Shown: piece by piece, positions 57,319-64,000 of the stretch | How the letters are laid out: each line of letters begins with the position of its first letter | Numbering within the stretch: the first letter of the stretch is position 1 | NCBI GenBank assembly: GCA_030704615.1 | Contig: CM060731.1 | Location: forward strand, 49,311,241 to 49,375,240 | Origin: Takakia lepidozioides | Lineage: Eukaryota > Streptophyta > Takakiopsida > Takakiales > Takakiaceae | Reading direction: 5' to 3' | DNA: 64,000 nt | The notes under the pieces: model-generated | Told to the model about the DNA's origin: nothing | What the model saw: the letters and a program-made list of their open reading frames with translations, nothing else | Databases searched by the model: none | Made by a program: the position numbers and the translations under genes

Positions 57319-58694
57319 CGATTTCTTTTCAAACTATCTATCAATAAACTAGTACCGAGTTGTTTGATTTGAATCCGGTGTGTGCCTCTGGACCTATTCT
57401 TCTCTTCATAACTTCCTTCATCTTGTTTCTCCATTCATCCATATTTGAGGCGTCCACAATACAGGCACTCGACATCCATCATGTTGTCAATTATTCATCC
57501 ATGCATTCATGCATCCATCGGTGTACCAGCGTTCATCCAAATTCAATGTTACGTTCATCCAGAGTTCATCCAGAATGCATCGAATATTCATCCAACATTC
57601 ATCCACATGCGCACAATGTCTCTTCTACAAAGTTGCAAACTACTACCTGGTTGTATGCATCCTTTCCCGCGGATACAGGTCTCCCGGGGTTTTCTCATCC
57701 ACGGTTATAGGCCTGCGCGGTGACAATCATCCTCATCCATTAGCATCTTTCCGCTCACGGATGAGCATCTTCTCACTCACGAATCTTTCCGCTCGCGTGA
57801 GCCGCTCACGGATTAGCATCCCCCCTATTTGGAAGACCATTGGGAGTCCTTGGAGGACTGTTTGGAGTTCTTTGGAGGACTATTTGGGGTCCTTGGAGTC
57901 CAATATTTGGCGAGCTTGAGGAGTCTTTGGCGACTTGTGTGAGGGACTATTTGGGGTCCTCGAGGGCTAAGTTTTGGCAGGCTCTTGGGGCCTCGGTTTA
58001 CTGTTTTGGAGTTCCATTGTGCAAGGATTGGGAGCCTTAGTGAGATTATTTGAGAGACATATTCTTGAGGGCTCCTGGAGAGTTATTTGAGAGACCCTTG
58101 AAAGGTAGTCTTGTCTATTGTTCAAGCAAGAGAGTGTGGATATAGGGTAGTGAGATGAGGGCATGCTGGGATTAGGAATTGCTTATTTAGTCTATCTTCC
58201 TTGTAGTCTTTCACCCTCTCTGTAGGCCAAAACCTTTCCGTAGGTGGAGGCAAGAGTCAGTCCGGGTTTGGGCTGGGGTGTCATTGCAGGAGCGACATTG
58301 TGGAGTGTTTTTGGTGTGGGGGAGTTGATGTCTTGATTTTCTTGTGTTTGGATCCCCTCCACACCTGCATGCTTGACTGTGCGCCGTGTTAGCTTTGTGT
58401 GGGCGCTTGTTTTCATAGGAGGTTGGTCCGGATTTGATCACCGGTCAATCCTAGAGCGTGCTGTCGTTGGTGAGGCTGGGGTGATGACCAGTCAGACCAT
58501 CATTGTCTCTCTTATAGTGAGGTTGGGTTGATGACCAGCAGACCATAGGAGTGCTTACGGTGGATGCAGGTGCAGGTTTATGTTACGAACCTCGTAGTCT
58601 AAGCCATAAGCCACAACAGGTTCTCTACCCGGTTACCTTGTGAAAAGGGGGATTAGAGACAAGTTTGTAACATGTCTGGTTGTGAGTTTTCATC
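57319..58694. other. Repetitive spacer and leader before the gag pseudogene
   Basis: 57420-57620 is ATTCATCCA-type repeat. 57720-57830 has repeated CGCTCACGGAT units. 57835-58110 has imperfect GGAGTCYTTGGAGGAC repeats. 58440-58690 may be the 3' part of an LTR and leader of the following element, but no LTR ends can be fixed without a second copy. Confidence 0.45.
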
Positions 58695-59990
58695 ATGGAG
58701 GTGCCACCAGTTGCTGAGGAGAGTGCCGGTATAAGCACCAACGATACTAGTAGATATACAAGACGAGGTGTGCGGTTTAGGCCACCTTCACCTTCAGCGT
58801 CTTCTGAGGAAGGTTCAGACTCAAAGTTAGGAGGATTCTCGCCGAGGGTGCAAGCCATTTCCGTGCCATTGTTGTGGGATACGATGGAGGAAATGTATGG
58901 AGCTACCAAGGGGCCACGTCGGTACTCTGGAACTGTGGACACCATCAAGCTTGATGATTTCATACATGAGTTTGATAGTTGGTGTGATTTGCAGCAGATG
59001 CGCAATCCACAACTGTTTACGCCTTTTATGGCGTGGAAGGGGTTGTTTCAGCACCTTGAGGGGACGCCCATGGATGACTACTATGAGTTTAGGCGGGGAC
59101 ATGAGGTGGAGATTAAGGAATGGCGGGTGTATTGCTCACCTTGACTAGTTGTGGAGTTCTTCGAGGAGTTAAGGAGAAACTACCAGGGGATAAGGACGGA
59201 GAAATTGCGGAGCTTGCAAGAGTTCCAACGAAAGCCTACCGAGAGTTTAAGGGAGGCTTACACGCGCATGAGGCGATTGATGATAAATGTAACCCAAGGG
59301 CTTACGGAAGCTCAAGTAGTCCAATTCTGGTATAGGATATTGGACAAGGAGCTGAGGAGAAGGGTGTGGGATGCAACTCTCCTACAAGTGGCCCAACCTA
59401 CCTTAGCAAATGTGTTTTTGCTGGCAGAGCGGATAGAGCTCAATATGGTAGAGGAGCGAGTGGTCATGGTGGGGTTTGGTAAGGAGACATAACGAAGTGG
59501 GGCTTCCATCCAACAACAACCACTACCCCAACGTGCTCAAGGCAACAAAGGGGCTCAAGCGAAGCCAAGGGAAGGACAAAGAGGATCTCAATTGCAGAGG
59601 TCACTTCCTTCATTCTCAGGCCAACAACAGTCGGGAGTGACATGTTGGGATTGTGGAGGACCCCATGTTAAGAGAGATTGCCCAGAGAGAGGCAAAGGGC
59701 CGACACAGGCACAGCCTACACAACCACAGTGTAGGCACTGTGACAAGTATGGGCACGAAGAGACCCATTGTTATGACTTACATCCTGAGCTACGGCCAGG
59801 CCAGTTCCAAGGGAATAATGGTGGCCGAGGACGAGGCAATGTATTCCAGAGAGATAGAGAAGGCAGAGGTCGTGGTGGAGGTTGTAACCAAAACCAAGGA
59901 GCATAGGGTCAAGGTCAAGGTCATGACCAAGGTGTGGTGAATGTCATGGACATAGCCCAGAGGAACTTACCAGGAGTAAATACCAGAAGT
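58695..59990 (+). mobile_element. Ty3/Gypsy-type gag pseudogene (element 1)
   Basis: One reading frame is interrupted by three stops: TGA at about 59142, TAA at about 59490 and TAG at about 59904. It encodes a gag capsid-like region (WKGLFQHLEGTPMDDYYEF, YTRMRRLMINVTQGLTEAQV) and two zinc knuckles (CWDCGGPHVKRDC and CRHCDKYGHEETHC), followed by a Gly/Arg-rich tail. The frame is otherwise continuous. No pol follows; the next element's leader begins about here. Non-functional. Confidence 0.8.
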
Positions 59991-60400
59991 TACCAAGTTA
60001 TCATGTTATCAAAAGTTACCGTGATCTATCATAATTTATCATAAATTACCATTAGTTACCAAGTTATCGGAGTTTACCAAATTACCGAGAGTAACTTGCG
60101 AAACTGCTCAGGAAACTTCCTTTGGATGAAACTTCTCCATCAAGATACATCTTTTGTTTAAGGAAACTTCTCCAGATGAACTTACCAGGAGTTATCAAGT
60201 TATCATGTTACCAAAATATATCGTAATCTATCATGATCTATCATGATTTATCATAAGTTACCATAAGTTACCAAGTTACCGGAAGTTTACCAAAATTACC
60301 GAGAGTAACTTGCGAAACTGCTCAGGAAGCTTCCTTTGGAGGAAACTTCTCCATCAAGATACCTCATTTGTTTAAAGAAACTTCTCCATCAAGAAACCTC
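59970..60400. repeat. Tandem pair of about 215-bp units, probable LTR interior of element 2
   Basis: Two copies run from CAGGAGT(A/T)A...ACCAAGTTATCATGTTA to GAAACTTCTCCATCAAGATAC (about 59970-60162 and 60187-60363), sharing CGAGAGTAACTTGCGAAACT. They lie upstream of a TATA-like TATATATA at about 60439 and so may be LTR enhancer repeats. Confidence 0.7.
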
Positions 60401-60435
60401 ATTTGGGGAAGCCTCTTAGGGAACCTCTTAGTAGC

Positions 60436-60478
60436 CAGTATATATAGGAGGCGAGACTGGACACTCTTCAGTCTCGCC
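60436..60478 (+). promoter_or_regulatory. Putative LTR TATA box and leader hairpin
   Basis: TATATATA (about 60439-60446) is followed by GGCGAGACTG (60450-60459), a 9-nt loop and CAGTCTCGCC (60469-60478), a perfect 10-bp stem. Short CCAGTCCAGYTTCCAGTA repeats follow to about 60620. Position suggests the transcript start of element 2; this is inference. Confidence 0.45.
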
Positions 60479-60761
60479 AACACAAGTTCAAGCTATTCTT
60501 GTTCCCAGTCCCAGTACTCCAGTCCAGCTTCCAGTACCTTAGTCCAGTTTCCAGTATCTGGTACCCCAGTCCAGTTTCCAGCATTCATGTATTCGAGTCA
60601 AGTTCCAGTATCTTGTACTCTTGTCCATTGTTATAAAGATCCACGCCGACGTTGACTTCTTATCAGTCTTGTACCTCTAGTCTGATCTCTTGTTTGTATT
60701 CAGTCACGTTCTCGTCCTTGACAGTTTGACGAGACTAAAGTTTGTTCCTTAGTTAATTAAG

Positions 60762-63700
60762 ATGAAATGCACATTTGCGAAAATGGTCGCCACATTGCAG
60801 GGTCTTCAGCTCCAGATGTAAGAACTTCGTGCCTCTACTGCCTAACTACAAACTGATCAGTCTCAAGATCTTGGCAACGCTCTCAACAATTTGCAACAAC
60901 AAATTTCAGAGTTGAAGGAGTTGAACAATGGATCTTCAACCTTACAAGTCCCTACTACAACAAATCCTACTGCAACAGTTCCTCCAAATCTTCAACAGAT
61001 TACAAGGGAATTAAAGGTCAGCATGCCCGAGAAATTTGATGGGACGAGATCAAGATTTCGCGGTTTTGTTCAACAAGTACGATTGTTTCTACGACTACAT
61101 CCACAATGCTACCCTGATGAAGGTATTCAAGTGGGATTCGTGGGTACCTTTCTATCAGGCACTGCTCTATCTTGGTTTGCACCGCTATTAGAGAAAAATT
61201 CGTATTTACTATACAATTTTGAGGCGTTCATGTCCGAGTTCACTGCAACGTTTGGAGAGAATGATAGAGAGAGAGTTGCACAGACAAAGATACGAAATCT
61301 TCGACAAGGAGCACGTCCAGCTCCCGTTTATGCTGCCGAATTTCGACAACTTGCGTGCGACCTTGACTGGAATGAGAAGAGCCTCATTAGTCAGTTTCCA
61401 TATGGCCTAAAAGAGGATGTAAAAGATTTGTTGCTGACAATGCCAAACGTGAGTACACTGAGCGAATTCATCACCCAAATCATTGCATGTGATAATCGTT
61501 TGTTCGAAAGACGTCAAGAGAAACGATCTGGATGGTCGACGACGCACCATGCCGCTGCTACTACGGCACCAAACACAACGATCCATCAGACATCCGGTAA
61601 TGATCCTATGCAGATTGATGTTGTCCGATTCAAGCCATTCACGCCACAAGAAAAACAAAGACGGCGCTCGAATGGATTATGCCTTTATTGCAGAGAAAAT
61701 GATCACATAGCATTAAACTACCATAACAAGAGAAGATTCAAAGCTCGGGGCACAATTCAAGTGTTCGATACAAGGAGGTCGGAAAATAAAGATGTTCAGT
61801 CACAGTAGGGACCATGCGGCTGGATATCCCAAATTCCTCACCAAAAAAAGGTCTCTTTCTTCCTCCAGACCCTGTACCTTGTTTTACAGTTCTAGTAAAG
61901 ATCAGGATGCAAAATCGAGATATTTCCGTAGAAGCACTTTTGGACTCGGGCGCTTCAGCGTGTTTTATTGACAAAGACTTTGCGAAGCAACACAATTTAA
62001 CGCTCGTAAGAAAGAAATTCTCGGCCCCTGTTGAAGTCATCGATGGACGACCGTTAGCATCATGAAATATTGACCATGAAACTTGACCCCTTGAAGTGAA
62101 GCTTAAAAATCAAGCATCGCAGATTGTTTTCAGTCTCCAATGAATCATGTGATTCTTGGACTACCCTGGTTTGTATTTCATAATCCCGACATCGTCTAAC
62201 GATCACGAAAAATTTCGGCAAGACAAAAATGCAAAAGTACCAAAGGTATTCAACCCGTGTTTCTTGGAGTTAGAGCCTTCATGAGAGCTACGAAGAAAGA
62301 CGCGACATTCGCACTTTATGCGACTCTGATCAAAACCACAACAGACCAAGGTACTTCGACATTACTCACTCAATATCAAGATTTCAAAGATGTCTTCGAG
62401 AAGAAAAATGCAGACATGTTGCCAGAATATCGACCTTATGATTGTGCAATTGAGTTGCAAGAAGGAGTTCAACCACCATTCGGCCCGATCTACAATTTAT
62501 CTCAAACGAAGCTGGCTGCTTTACGCGAATACATTGATGAAAATTTGTCAAAGAATTTCATTCGACATTCGAAATCACCCGCGGGAGCACCTATCTTATT
62601 TATGAAGAAGAAAGACGGATCGTTACGCATGTGTGTGGACTATCGTGGGCTCAACAAAGTCACTATAAAAAGTCGTTACCCAGTACCGCTGATTTCCGGA
62701 CTCCTCGAATAACTTGGACGAGCAAATTTTTCACAAAGATCGACTTGAGAGGAGCTTACAACCTTGTACGAATAAAAGAAGGAGACGAATGGAAGACTAC
62801 TGTTCACACAAGGTACGGACATTTCGAATACATTGTTATGTCTTTCGGTCTTACAAATGCTCCAACAATTTTTCAACACATGATGAATGACATATTTCGA
62901 GAATTTTTAGATGACTTTGTAGTCATCTATTTGGACGACATTTTGATAGTTTCACAGAATGAAGAAGAACATGGTCGCCATGTACGCCTTGTCCTTGATA
63001 AATTGAGGGAAAAATGACTATTATACCAAGTTGGAAAAATGTCTTTTCCACCAATCTGAAGTCGAATTTTTGGGCTACATTATTTCCGACAAATGAGCCT
63101 TTATGAATCAGAAGAAAATACAAACCATCATCGAGTGGATTAAACCAACTTCAGTCCAAGATGTACAATGTTTTTTAGGATTTCAAATTTCTATAGAATC
63201 TTCATCAAGGACTACTCCAAAATTGCTACACCATTGACAGTGAAGGACAAATTTGTATGGGACGAGAAGACTGACCAAGCATTTGAAAGGCTGAAGCAGA
63301 CATTTACAACGGCTCCAATACTGGTACATGCAGACCCATCTAAACCATTCTTTTTGGAAGCAAATGCATCGGACTTTGCACTTGGCGCGGTACTCTCTCA
63401 ATACGGTACAAATGGCCGACTTCACCCTGTTCGTTTTCGTTCTCGCAAATTTTTCGCTACAGAGATCAATTATGAAATCCATGACAAAGAACTTCTAGCG
63501 ATTATCGATGTTTTTGAGGAGTGACGTCATCTATTGGAAGGAACTAAACATCAGGTCACTGTCTATACCGATCACAAAAACCTCGAGTATTTTATGAGTG
63601 CTCGTGTTTTGAATCGACGTCAAACGAGATGGAGTATGTCACTAGCAAGGTTTAATTTTGTTGTTACCTACCGCCCTGGACATCTTCAAGGAAAATCAGA

Positions 63701-64000
63701 TGCTCTTTCTCGACGATCGTATCTTGCGCCAAAAGAAGGGGATGAAGCTTTTGACCAACAAAAATCCATCATCTTGAAACTAGCAAATCTCCAATTGAAT
63801 ATGCTATCCATGTCCACCTATGACGATGTAGAGATCATAAAAGAGATTTGCCACGACATTACGAAATCAACTAAATCGACATCGAGACAACCCATATGTT
63901 ACAAACGACTTCGAATTCAAAGATGATTTACTTTATTTCAAGAAACTTCTCTATGTACCTACAGGACCTACACGACTTCGAATTCTTCAAACCTGTCATG
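60762..64000 (+). mobile_element. Decayed Ty3/Gypsy retrotransposon, Sushi/Tcn1-like chromovirus type (element 2, runs off the window)
   Basis: Gag 60891-61808 has a capsid-like region (FVGTFLSGTALSWFAPLL) and a degraded zinc knuckle (CLYCRENDHIAL, last Cys lost). Protease follows at 61814-62065 (LLDSGASACFID). RT is at about 62340-63017 with [31 protein letters not shown] and YLDDILI (YxDD-type active site present). RNase H-like sequence is at 63168-63720 ([25 protein letters not shown]). The start of the integrase zinc-binding region reaches the window end. Several stops and frameshifts (stop near 62710, shift near 62735, shift near 63015, stop near 63522) make it inactive. The RT style resembles Sushi/Tcn1 chromoviruses known from fungi and non-seed plants; that placement is from memory. 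Confidence 0.85.

Overview
This is nuclear DNA of a land plant. Genes carry spliceosomal introns of roughly 45-850 bp and include plant-only families: a DYW-type PPR protein, an OSB-type PDF motif, PsbP-domain protein 4, the peroxisomal tether APEM9, a KIN14B-interacting WD40 protein, and PSPG-type glycosyltransferases. The intronless PLS-DYW exons, a Sushi/Tcn1-like chromovirus and an N4/N6-type DNA methyltransferase-like gene suggest a non-seed plant (moss, lycophyte or fern). The sequence alone does not settle which.

Layout: 0-6.2 kb holds a nine-exon + strand gene for an unrecognised conserved protein (5' end unresolved). 6.2-10 kb is mostly empty, with one doubtful ORF. 10.9-19.4 kb is a head-to-head inverted duplication: each arm has small exons for an OSB-type PDF motif, then a PPR-DYW exon on the same strand. 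The minus-strand arm is intact and the plus-strand arm is a pseudogene. In both arms conserved splice sites would join PDF exons and PPR exon in frame, predicting a PDF-PPR-DYW fusion protein. 21.2-23.5 kb is APEM9 (+), 26.9-32.3 kb the KIN14B-interacting WD40 gene (+, one GC-AG intron), 33.8-35.6 kb PPD4 (-).

38.3-48.2 kb is a tandem duplication of a five-exon UDP-glycosyltransferase gene (-). Both copies are open. Only the distal copy carries a plastid trnA(UGC)/group II intron insertion; the other copy supplies the empty site. 48.2-57.3 kb is repeat-rich: hairpins, a SWIM-like exon (-), a decayed multi-exon gene resembling beta-class N4/N6 DNA methyltransferases (+), and a truncated non-LTR reverse transcriptase. 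58.7-64 kb holds two decayed Ty3/Gypsy elements, the second running off the window.

The housekeeping genes act in plastid, peroxisome, cytoskeleton and organelle RNA metabolism and do not form a pathway. Exon boundaries were read by eye from reading-frame continuity and GT/AG sites; no alignment or transcript was available.
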